Shown piece after piece: positions 11,664 through 22,962 of a stretch of 64,000 nt of DNA. Position 1 is the stretch's first letter, and each line of letters starts with the position of its first letter. Source of the DNA: Gautieria morchelliformis (Eukaryota > Basidiomycota > Agaricomycetes > Gomphales > Gomphaceae); the NCBI GenBank assembly GCA_015179125.1, contig WHVA01000282.1, positions 82,170 to 146,169 on the forward strand. The letters run 5' to 3'. Below the pieces are notes generated by a model. The model saw nothing but the letters and a program-made list of their open reading frames with translations. It ran no database searches and was not told the DNA's origin. Both the position numbers and the translations under genes were made by a program.

Positions 11664-13646
11664 CTACTTAGGTATGAAAACTCTGGCTCCTTTTGTCTCC
11701 TCCTCGAATTTCTTCTCCATTCGGCGTATTCGGCTCTGTGCAAGGCCTCTCATCCAACTCTTGCCGCCCAAAGCGAAGAAGGCCAACACGCCCCCGACCA
11801 TCCACAGTCCGTACCACTCCATTCGCCGCCATGCCTCCAAAGAGTCGAAGAAACCACCGATCACGAATGGAGCAACGGTGAAATTCAGGAGCATCAAAGC
11901 TGCAAGTGATCCCACGAAATCGTATAGCCGCTTGATCACTGATGACGGCAAGTGGTCTGTCTCCGGACGGTGAGGTTCTGGTTGTGAACTGCCTGGAGGA
12001 AGGACGGGAGGCAACACTAGAGGTCGGAAATTTGCACGGCACATGCGACCGGCGGTAGTGACGAAGCCACCCAGCAGGAATGTTATGTAATAGCCACCGG
12101 CAATCCCATGCTTGGAAACCAATTTCAAACTGCATCATACCTTGTAGCTGGAGCATAGACTCTTACCCAAAATGCCGATGTGATGAAGGTGACCATGCTG
12201 CTTTTAAATCCAGGCTTCCTCCCCTTCCGCGCGACTCGTTTGTACATTGTCTCGCGGAGCCATACATTAGTCTTCATGTTCCAGGAGTCCAACAAGACTT
12301 TGAAGTTCGATGGCCACTCTATCAATAAGATGTTCACATTAGCAGCTCCACCCCAAAGACTACCTCCTGAAGCTGTGTATCCTGTAAACCCAAGACCTGT
12401 AAGGATGCAAGCACCCTGGTTTACTTAGTAACCATCATGGCTCATACCGGTAACGGAATCACTACCTCACTGAGCAACCAAACTGAATAGTATTTTATCC
12501 TTGCCACGAACCCAATGAGTTGGACAGTGAGCAATCTTCAGAAATGAAGAATGTTACGACAGTATATCACGGGTTGTGTATTCTTCTTACCGGTTGAGCA
12601 GGCCCTTCTGCAACCACGCATCCGTCAATACACTTTGATAAGGAAATCTTCCACCGAGCACGACAAAAAGCCCCAGGCATAGAAAGCCGGTCCCCATGCG
12701 AGTGTATGCTACTCGTTTTCGTCCACGCGGAACATGCTTGACTCGCGTACGACCATCTTCCCCTGCGGACTCGAACAATGATCCATCTATGAGTGAGGCG
12801 TATGTCGTGTACTCAGTATATGGCCCGACCAGGATTCCCGGGAAATAGAAACTGGACATGCGGTCGTGGTAAGTAGTCTGGGGTGTGTTGACAGCGCGTC
12901 ACTGACGCGTATCCGAGAAATTCCAGTAGTGAGGGCATGGTGGCAACCCGGTGTTTCAGCTGCCATTTATCTAATTCCTATACGCTCAGTCAGGTGTGAG
13001 GGGTTATGTTCTTACCCGACAGCAAACAATTCCTTGCCTCTGCCGGGCGACGCCCATCCCACACATTCCATGCAAAAGTGGTGAGCTTCATGGTCAAAAC
13101 CATTTGAGAGCTTGTGATGTCAAATGTTTCGTAAGGTATCTCGTATATAGCGCGGTAAGCATGGCTGGGTATGAAATTAAGGGAATCTTTAACAGAGCGC
13201 GGCGAGCGCCAGCATCAAGCTCACTTGAAAGTCAAGAGACTCATATCAGCGCTGAATGAACGTTAGCAAAGGGACACGGGTGGTGAATAAATTCTTATGC
13301 TCACGCAAACACGGCCCACGGCATGCTTGGACCACGCAGTGTGGCGGCCAGGATATATGTCACCAGAACGCTACAGAGGAGGTGCAGTATTTCCGGCCAC
13401 AGATGCATGACAGGCAACAGAAATACAGTGGACACGACTACGCTGAAAATGTGCTTCATAGCCGGTTGCGAGCGAGGTAGCCGTACAAAGACATTGCCCA
13501 AGGGATAGCTTACGACCAGGCAAGTAATGAGCTAAACAGCATGCAGATAAGCCATGAAAATATGCATAAAACTCCATAGAACAAGCCTTTATTTGATCAA
13601 GCGATGCGCCTGTAGCGTCTGCCAGAGGCTTGAATAGGTCGTCCAT
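11664..13646 (-). CDS. ALE1: Lysophospholipid acyltransferase, MBOAT family
   Basis: Ale1/Lpt1 is an ER membrane-bound O-acyltransferase that reacylates lysophospholipids in the Lands cycle. Model: complement(join(11664..12110, 12167..12415, 12466..12535, 12591..12851, 12907..12970, 13016..13164, 13225..13251, 13305..13531, 13587..13646)), 517 aa. Family landmarks in order: SYPLGNVFVRLP near the N-terminus, MKLTTFAWNVWDGRRPAE, FYFPGILVGPYTEY, SWNMKTNVWLR (about 330) and FWHGIAGGYY, with the presumed catalytic His at 370. Several hydrophobic segments are evident. The first intron (13532-13586) appears to use a GC donor (GCTTGT), since no GT keeps the conserved frame. An exon of only 27 bases occurs at 13225-13251. 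Confidence 0.93.
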
Positions 13647-14547
13647 AACAGGCTCCTGAGGCTACCGCACTGTCACGACCTGTCACGTTTTTACATCACG
13701 TGAATCCGTTAGCTGATTAGACTCGAACCGGTCTCTATAATCGTTTCACTTTCTGGTAACCTTTAGAACGATGTAGGGATTAGGGGGTTGTGGCCGGTAA
13801 GCGGAGAACGCAGGGTCGCGTCCGACGCACGGACGCGTAGTTAGGTAGCCACGGTCGGCAGTATATTATTCGGACGATTAGCTAGTTGTACCTCAGTGAA
13901 TTGTCCATTCACTGAGGTACGTACCGTTTCTGTATACCGAGACGTGCGGTAGCTTATACTATGTCTATAGCACCTTCGTCTCTAGGTATAGTAATAATAC
14001 ATGCTCAGTGAATTGTCCATTCACTGAGCACCTTCGTCTCTAGTCTACTGCGCTCATACCAACAAACGACTATCTTCTGATCGTTACCACAGCGAGCCTG
14101 GGTTCGAGTCTATGAACGTTTGAACCTCAGGCCTCAACGTCTCGACCACTAACCGGGACCGTCCATGCTCATGGCCATTATAACTGATGAGTACAGTAAG
14201 TATTTATGTAAAATTTTCCGCTTACCTCCCTGCCAGGGTCCACACCTGATAGATACATTAACCTTGTACATATGTACAGGTAGAAAAAATAGTTCCCAGA
14301 CATAACATACTCACAACTAGCTGACGTTGAGCCTCGGACTCGCCCAAATCCTCTCCATCGAACTCTAGTAATTATATAATAGCGACATCAATCCAAGACG
14401 TACATAAACACAATAGTCCCAGGTGCGACGCGTCCACAAGTGTCAACAGCAAGTACTGTCCATTCAAAATACTCTATCGCAAGTTCCCGGTGCTTGGCCC
14501 GCGACGAAGTGCGTACCCGTACTTACATTTAGTCTGAGGATTTCAAG
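13647..14547. other. Divergent intergenic region ALE1 / PSF2
   Basis: No protein gene. The region holds two near-identical hairpins (13888-13920 and 14002-14030), a repeated GCACCTTCGTCTCTAG next to them, and a tRNA-like stretch near 14090-14160 that does not fold cleanly. It looks like old miniature-transposon debris together with the promoters of the two flanking genes. Confidence 0.5.
13888..14030. repeat. Pair of perfect hairpins, CTCAGTGAA/TTCACTGAG
   Basis: Two palindromes share the core CTCAGTGAA - TTGTCCA - TTCACTGAG. The first (13888-13920) is extended by GTAC at both ends, the second (14002-14030) by TG/CA. The sequence GCACCTTCGTCTCTAG follows the second hairpin and also occurs just before it near 13967. 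Similar hairpins occur in the Copia LTRs and at 55637-55667. Confidence 0.8.
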
Positions 14548-15348
14548 ATGTCCTTGCCCATGGCGCTCGGTATCTCGATGACTCCAGCTGAACTGGAGCT
14601 CGTGGCTATGGAAGAACTAGTCGATATCGTCCCACTATTCAGATCCGATAGAATCAGGCTGATCTCTGTAATCCCTTGTCTACTCGACCGCGTGATGCAG
14701 GTCTGACGAACAGATCGTTTACGTACTAGGGAACATATGGTCCATTCCGACCACCTACTAAAACGAAGGTGCCTCTTTGGCTAGCAGCGAACTTGAAACT
14801 CAAAAAAAAGTGTCGCCTGGTTGCCCCGGCATGGCTTTCTGTTGGTGTGTTGACCTTTACCAAATCGCCAAAGGATGCCTGATGTCCTCTAGAATTTCTC
14901 CATGAAAGACTTTCTCAAGAGACTTCCGCTGAAGGATTCAGCTCGCTTCCCTTCCGATTTGCAGAAATCAGTAAGGTCATGCTTGACGTGTAAGTACAAT
15001 TTTCTCATTGCTGAACAACCGTTTCTAAATAATATGGCAGCGCATCAGATGACTTGCAGAATGCCGATAAAATTCGTGGCCTGCTCAAAGACTTGCGAGA
15101 AGCCCGGCAAGCCAAAAGTCGGGAAGGTCTCAGAAAATTAGACCACTTGACGCTTGGAGTATGTGATCACATGTTCGCGCCATTAGTTATTTGGCTAAGG
15201 GTCTCAGTTACCACATCTATGCTCGATGGAAATAAACGAGATTCGACCTTTCTTTGTCAAAGCCATGGATGTCATGGGAAAAATCAAGTCTGAGGCTGTT
15301 CCCCAGCACTTATCAAGACAGGAGATACAACAAGATGAAGGATTTTGA
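14548..15348 (+). CDS. PSF2: GINS complex subunit Psf2
   Basis: Psf2 is one of four subunits of GINS, part of the CMG helicase needed to start and run DNA replication. Model: join(14548..14667, 14730..14844, 14893..14989, 15041..15158, 15208..15348), 196 aa, the usual length. Landmarks: ELELVAMEELVDIVPLF and DRIRLISGTYGPFRPPTK at the N-terminus, VPLWLAANLKLKKKCR, WLSVEFLHERLSQE, ASDDLQNADKIRGLLKDLRE, and MEINEIRPFFVKAMDVMGKI near the C-terminus. All four introns are 48-62 bases with GT-AG ends. The gene is split so evenly that no single open frame shows it clearly. Confidence 0.95.
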
Positions 15349-15608
15349 TGCTAAACTCTGGAGCGAAAGTTAGTGATTTTAATCAATTCCTGAACCAAGA
15401 AATACGTCTTCTGACGTGAAATACTACAAAGAAGTTGTATGTAAAGCTAAACCCCGGAATCAATGGCCGTGAATTTATTTATAGTAATCCCAAGAAATGT
15501 ATCTTCCGACGCCCGTATATACCATGAACGACGCAAACACGGAGTGAATGTCAGTGAGTTTAACCTTTCCGTTAACCAAGGAAGTTCGTCTTCTGACGTG
15601 CGTATATG

Positions 15609-18600
15609 TTATATCTCTTTTTTGGTCGTTATCTTGGCAGCCAACTCCTCGATGCGGCGTTGCAAGGACTGGATTTCGTGCAAAATAGTTGTGTCGGATG
15701 ACTGGGTCAAAGATTCTGTTTCAGTGGTTGATAAACACTTAGGTGGTTAAGACACACGTCAAGAGTGTTGGGAAAGTCTTTGATAAGATCTTTGAATTTG
15801 TACTTTGAGATCTTCAATCCATCTTCGTGGTCGACTTCAGGGTCTTGTGCCTCGGGCGTATCTTCATCCCCCAGACCCGAATCGCCAAACCAATTCCGTA
15901 TGTATGTGCTCTTCGTGCCCATGAGTGCCTCGCAGATAGAAAGAACGGTCAGCGGCGCAGAAAACAGTACGAGCATAATGTATCCATTGAGCTGAATTTA
16001 CGGATCAATCTAAGTCAATGAAAGCCTATAAACCCATAGGAGAGCCGAGAAACTCCACCTTAGCATAATTTTTTCTCGACAAAATAAATCTGCAGTTCCA
16101 TCAGTCTCACTCATGCGATGACAGCGAGAGGGAGGACTAACTCGAACGGTGCGACAAAGAAGATTTCGATGAGGTTGAAGGGAGGGGGATAAACATACTG
16201 ATCTGGTGCCCTGATCATAGCAATTGTTTTGCCGGCAAAAAAGGCAAGGTACTGCGCCTCAGCATCATCCACCACCTATGTTGGAATGGTGAGCATACAA
16301 ATCACAGGGGGTTCTGCACACATGTGACTTACATCCTGGTAAGCAGACGCGAAAAGGGACACTAGGATGTTGAGCAGAATCACTGTGTTGGAGAAATTCC
16401 AGCTGAAATACTGTATCAATATTTGGGTACTACACGAACAGAAAAATCTTACAAGTAATATAAAATCAGTCCGAAGGTGCTTGATGACCGTATATCAGTA
16501 TTTAGGCAAGCAAGTCTCTGGTGTCACAGACTTAGTTCCAGATTTTTCAAAATCGGGTGACCTGAGAATTTGGTGAGGTCCTCACGTACGGCAACATAAC
16601 TTGTCACCTACTGTAACATTGCTTGCACCAGCGTATTGAGGATCTGTAGCAATCGTAAGACCAATCTCGGAAAGCTACAGGAAAAAACTGACCAAGCTGC
16701 CACGCTCCGTTTCGCCGTCGCTAATGTAAAGTAGGTGCCTGAGCATCGTGAACTAACCACTTATGACTGACCTAGCATCGAGTGCCACCATTGCTTGGAA
16801 AAAACCAGCAAAGAGGAGGGCTAGGAGCTACGCAGCAATTAAAATTTAAAGAAGTGCTACGAATGGTGACGTACGGCAAAGAAAATGGTACTCTCTTGGA
16901 GCATACGTCCGACACATATTTGCATTGTACCAATATATCTGGCGCAATGAATGTCAGTATCATCTAACATGATATAGTGTCCTCACTTAGCGCCGTCGAA
17001 GACAGTAATCAATCCTATCATTTTATCAATGAAGTTACTACGGCAGGACCAGCAATGGTACTTACGCATCCTGTCAAAATATAGTTACTTCTTTAGTACT
17101 AAAGGTTGTGATGAATCCTTCATGGATCCATACCAGATTAGCGGCGCAACACAGCTGAGAACCTGAAAACTTCTCAAGTGTTGGAGACCATTTTCGTCGT
17201 CAGTGACTATTCCGATGACCCGCAGCACAAAGGCAGTGACTAATAATGCGAGAGTGGCGACAGATATCACGGTCCAGAAATTCATGAACCCAGCACGCCA
17301 CGAAAAGAGCCGGGTTGCGGTGTACAACTACAAGAAAGAGAAGTAGGTTATGTTTAAAATTACCAGGTAAATTTCTAAATAATAATACATGCCTTGTGAA
17401 GTTCTAACAGATGATGGGGTATTCAATATGAGCATATACATGAAGACGAAGGGTACGTACCATCAAATGTGAAAGCCAAAGTCATAATGTACAGAATATA
17501 TTCCCAAACTTCCAGGGACTGATGATGCGGATCTTCCAGAGGCTGTCGCACTGCGCTTAGCAAGGTCAAATTATAAATTAAAACAAGACAGGAAGGTAAT
17601 TAACCTGCTTGTGAGTAAGTAAGCAAAAAGAACAACCAGATGACGATACGGAAGATGTTTTGATAGCTGAAGATGAGTAGATACATGAGTGACGCGAGTG
17701 TACTCAGCAAAGAAAGCCGGCCATACCGGGGGACGGAAAGGCGAGAGGGTTCGAAATGACCGAAAAATCCGGGCTTCCTGACGTCTGTGAATGGGACATC
17801 TAGTGCGACGTCACTCAAGAACGACCACCATGGCATATTAGCTGGAAGGCGCACAATCAATGTCTTCGTGTTCGTTGTATTTTTGTACCCAACGTCCTGC
17901 CCAGAGAGAGTTGATAACTGAGATATAGTCAGTACTATGCTGAGGCAGTGTGTGATCAGTATGCGGACCCAGCTGTGATTCACTGGAAGACAGGAAAATA
18001 GCACTTGAGGAGTAGAGTCAGAACACCCGGGTCATGTTCCGACTTGGTCACTTGCCAATGATCATCAATGGCGAATTCCAATGCGCTAGAGGGGTTGCTG
18101 ATACTTCCATCGAGTTGACGGTATCTGTACCGAGTACTCATGATGGAGTTCAGGCGCTCGGGGCCAAGGTTGTGCACAATCCTGCGGGCGAGGACCTCGC
18201 AAGCAATTGCTGCAGGTGGAGAGTAGAGTGTCAAGAAATAGAAACAGAATGGTGCGCGGAATTAAAAATCTATACCTCTCCCCATGTTCTCATCCCAGTC
18301 GGCAATATTGTTTGAGGCGTCTCTGTTAAACAAAAGTTTGTCCAGCCGCGTCACAATGTCAAAGAGTCAGCCACAGAGCATCATGTTTACCTCATAAACG
18401 TCTGACGTGCGCGAAGGAGTGAAAATGGGAGTGCTTCAACAAAGTCTCCAGCGGAATGAACATAAGCTTCAACGACTTTTAACGTCGCAGTGACCATACC
18501 GCAAGTCAAACCAAAGAAAACAATGTGTGGAGAATCAAGACGAACCATGAGGAGTAATTATTCTGCTGGTGGGTTCCTTCAGAGACTCAATAGAGACCTC

Positions 18601-18768
18601 AACTGGCAAAAGCTGGAGTGTGAGAGCGCGGACACGATGAACCAGTTCTAGATGCGGGTAAGTACATCAAAGTATCTTGGGAGTTTCAAGCTGTTCACTA
18701 TTTATAATATCTGGCTCCGTCTTAACTGACTTCACGGAGAGTAAAGAATTATTGTCCTCGGCGTCCAT
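15609..18768 (-). CDS. YVC1: TRP-type vacuolar cation channel (Yvc1/TRPY)
   Basis: Yvc1-like TRP channels release Ca2+ from the vacuole. Model, high to low: exons 18699..18768, 18546..18647, 18391..18475, 18276..18322, 18056..18209, 17969..18003, 17894..17917, 17727..17841, 17605..17666, 17461..17550, 17393..17403, 17134..17327, 17066..17070, 16987..17014, 16875..16938, 16772..16827, 16693..16720, 16612..16643, 16532..16561, 16453..16479, 16333..16402, 16142..16275, 16059..16089, 15758..15991, 15609..15701; 606 aa, all phases agree. Landmarks: LVHRVRALTLQLLPVEV, GDFVEALPFSLLRAR, VLARRIVHNLGPERL, FLSSSES, then membrane segments with SFQVLSCVAPLIWMRLITVFDG, GRMLQESTIFFA, and FGLILYYFWNFSNTVILLN near the pore. 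It contains 11-base and 5-base exons and two GC-donor introns (18004-18055, 17328-17392). Family call strong; individual tiny exons moderately sure. Confidence 0.88.
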
Positions 18769-18888
18769 GAGGCTGGCTTGATTTCGATACTTACAGCAAA
18801 CACTGAACAGGCGAAATTGGCAGTGCCGCGTGACGAGTCACCTGTCACACAGACATAAAGATCGCAGTGAAGTCACCGAGTAACCGCC
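18769..18888. promoter_or_regulatory. Short bidirectional promoter YVC1 / ARPC3
   Basis: Only 120 bases separate the two divergent start codons, so both promoters and both 5' UTRs must share this stretch unless transcripts begin inside the opposing gene. It contains the palindrome-like TGACTCGTCA-type text GTGACGAGTCACCTGTCAC near 18830-18850, but no site is assigned. Confidence 0.5.
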
Positions 18889-19596
18889 ATGCCAGTGAGG
18901 ATTAAGTTTCGTTGTTATGAGACTTATCCCATTTCTTGTTGTTGAAGGCGTATCATTCTTCACTGAACGAGGTGACGGACGTCCGTCTGGTTGGGAACAC
19001 CCCAATCATGCCCATAAAGAGCCGAGTTCGTGGGCCAGCCCCTCTAGGTAATTCTTCTCCAAGCGGCAATGTTGTAGGTCAACTAACCCATTGCTCGTTA
19101 TTAGCAGACCCCAACACAGCAGATATCATCGATGAAACGCTTGATTTATTTCGCGCCAACTCTTTGTTCCGTAATTTCGAGATCAAAGGACCCGCAGATC
19201 GCTTGTTGATCATTCTTATTCTGTTCATCTCCGACTGTTTGACAAAGATATCCACATCAAGAACACCTCCGAACCAGCTGGAAGCAACCAAGTCGCTAAA
19301 CACTCTAGCAGTGGACAGTTTCCCATTACCCGGGGATGCAAACTTTGCTTTAAATGCACATTATGCTCCACCAGGAAGTCGCTCTGATGCAGGTTCGATC
19401 CCATTAGTCCAATTTGTAACGTAATATATCTGACGTTGCCTGTTCAGATTATCTACGCCAATATCTTATACAAGCTCGACAGGAGCTCGCCGCACGACTC
19501 GTTGAACGGCTCTATGCAGACGGGACTGGGAAGCCTAGTAAATGGTGGATGTCTTTCACTAAAAGGCGATTCATGAACAGAAGTCTGGGCAACTAG
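18889..19596 (+). CDS. ARC18: Arp2/3 complex subunit 3 (p21-Arc)
   Basis: ARPC3/Arc18 is a structural subunit of the Arp2/3 actin-nucleating complex at cortical actin patches. Model: join(18889..18894, 18948..19047, 19108..19392, 19448..19596), 179 aa, the family length. The first coding exon is only six bases (Met-Pro), joined to AYHSSLNEVTDVRLVGN, which is the expected ARPC3 N-terminus. Then RGPAPLD, DETLDLFRANSLFRNFEIKG, the helix FISDCLTKI, and the C-terminal KPSKWWMSFTKRRFMNRSL. All introns are GT-AG. Confidence 0.95.
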
Positions 19597-19808
19597 AGTT
19601 GGAGCGCTCGACCTGTGACTAGAACACAAGCATGTGGTTTCATTGTCTATATTAGCGACAAAGAAACTTGTAATCATTTTGAGCTCAAAATGCTCGTTTT
19701 GATGAGGTTGTGTGGGCGACATGCAATAACCCTCATGTTAGGACAGCCGCGCAGTGACCGGTGGAAAGGACCAAGTATGTAGATTAGAACTAGCACGCGA
19801 AAGCTCGA

Positions 19809-21344
19809 CTATCGTTTCCGTCTTTTTCTTTCGTTTGGATTTTTTCGCCCATATCCAACTGGCGGCATATCGCCCTTCCCGTGAGATCTTCCTTTTCCAC
19901 CAGCACCTACCACCAGCATCTCTGGCAGCCAGTCAGGATCCATCCAGTCAAGTTTAACGCCACCAGTTCCACTGCTGGAGCTAATGGCTTTGACTAATTT
20001 TTTTTCATCTTTCAACCTCTGCCCCTCCGCTCGTTTTTCCGCGCGAAGCCAATCAGTCTGATCTTCACGTAAAATGAGGCCCTCCCCCGCGCCAGTTTTT
20101 GATGATCCTGGTTTAGGTGCTGGGATAGGGTACTTTGTTCCACGCGTCCTCCATTGAAAGTTTCTCTTAAGGTGGACTTGTAATTTGGGTTCTGCATTCG
20201 TTGAGGCGGAAGGGGAAGATATCGTAACGGAGGTCCTGAGTAAGGTGGGGTTGCCACAAGTAGGACAGAATCTTTTCGTTGGGTCTTTGCAGATTCTGTG
20301 ACGGGGAACGGTCAGTGAATATAGCAATCGCGGGAGCAAGATTACTTCACGTACTTGAAACAAGCATGACATCTCAACACCCATGTCTTCACTCGGCTGA
20401 TACGTTTGCCTTCTACACCTATTAGATTGAGACCCATCTGAAGTAAGACGTTCTGCATTGCGAAATCAGCTGTCATGCAGCCCGCGGCGAGAGAGCCGGG
20501 TTCATTAGCGCTACCCCTTAAACGACCGTTACCGCGCTGAACCCTGTTTGGCACTTCCTCAGCTGGTAACAGCTCTAGAGCACGTGATTTGTGTAGCTCA
20601 ACATTGGAAGGAGTGATCCATTCTCCTGCGCCGTCGTCTTCCGACGAGGGGTCGTCGAACAAAGCAGCCGGTTCGCTGTCAGCATCGGAAGAGGTCTCTG
20701 AGAGAGGGGCTGCAGGAAGCTCCCCACCAGCTTCTCCGGTATTTGGTAGAGAGGGGCATTTACTTGCTGTATCGATGCGAATGGAATCGATGGTATCAGT
20801 AAGACCTTGAATCTCATCTGGGGAGTTATGACTGTGGGGTGCATCAGGCATACCGGCCTGGGTAGCTTGTGATAGACCACTGTGACGCTGTGGTTGATAC
20901 TGAGGGCCTAGTTTAGCTGACAGATAACATATAAATGCACCGCTAGGTCTGCCCGATGTTGCTCATGAGCTTCGGCCTCTTTGTGCACAGCGTACGTCAA
21001 AGCCAGCACACACAAATCGGCGTGCGATAGAACAGCATAGTCGCCAGTCTTCTTCGCGAACTCCGTTACTGAAACAAACCATGAGAATACGATTGTACAC
21101 ATAGATGAATATCCAAAACTTGCTGACCTTCCACTAAAGAAACTGCATCCGGGCTTCGAATTTCAATCCGGACACCTGCTGTCAAGGCAAGCCTCTCAAA
21201 GTGTTCCCGCGCCCGCCTGTCTTTGAGTTCGTCCAAGACCTGAGGAACTGTAAGGTAAAGTTCTGCCAAATCCTTTAAAGGTGTCAATGAAAGAAGCGGC
21301 CCTGCATCGAGGACCAAGTTCTTGACCCGCGTCGTGGTTTGCAT
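19809..21344 (-). CDS. NOB1: 20S pre-rRNA D-site endonuclease Nob1
   Basis: Nob1 cleaves 20S pre-rRNA at site D to make mature 18S rRNA late in 40S maturation. Model: complement(join(19809..20295, 20355..20899, 20941..21068, 21128..21344)), 458 aa. The N-terminal PIN domain begins VKNLVLDAGPLLSL with the catalytic Asp at about residue 13, and continues VTEFAKKTGDYAVLSHADLCVLALTY with further acidic residues. A long acidic Ser-rich linker follows. The zinc ribbon is CHACFK...CPTCGN (about 292-312), and the tail ends in a basic run after GYGRKNPNERK. The intron at 20900-20940 is short (41 bases) but in phase. Confidence 0.94.
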
Positions 21345-21427
21345 TCCAGCTCGTGACGGAATGTATGTGACTGTCCTTGTGACATATTTACCTCAAACTT
21401 GAAATTTTACCATACCCATTTGCCGGT
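21345..21427. promoter_or_regulatory. 83-base divergent promoter NOB1 / LEU2
   Basis: The start codons of NOB1 (-) and LEU2 (+) are 83 bases apart, leaving a very compact shared promoter. A small inverted repeat, CATTCC...GGAATG, is present at the NOB1 side. I do not see a clear Leu3-type CCGG-N4-CCGG site. Confidence 0.5.
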
Positions 21428-22779
<1,352 letters not shown>

Positions 22780-22962
22780 ACCCAAGATCTAGATATCACG
22801 TGTGTCCAATCACGTGACTGGTTTCGAGACGCGTCGACTCGCACATATACATAGTCTGACATCCTGGAGTTGGTGTACCAGACTGCCCTCTTGTTCTCAT
22901 CTGATCGTCAATATCTCCCATTACATCTCATTGCTTCAGTCTTATTGCTCTCCATATTCTTT

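Noticed and set aside
14090-14165. tRNA-like sequence with GGTTCGAGTC and a minus-strand TTAGTGGTCGAGA
   Set aside because: Box-like motifs are present on both strands but no cloverleaf with a proper acceptor stem could be formed; at most a decayed tRNA or SINE head.
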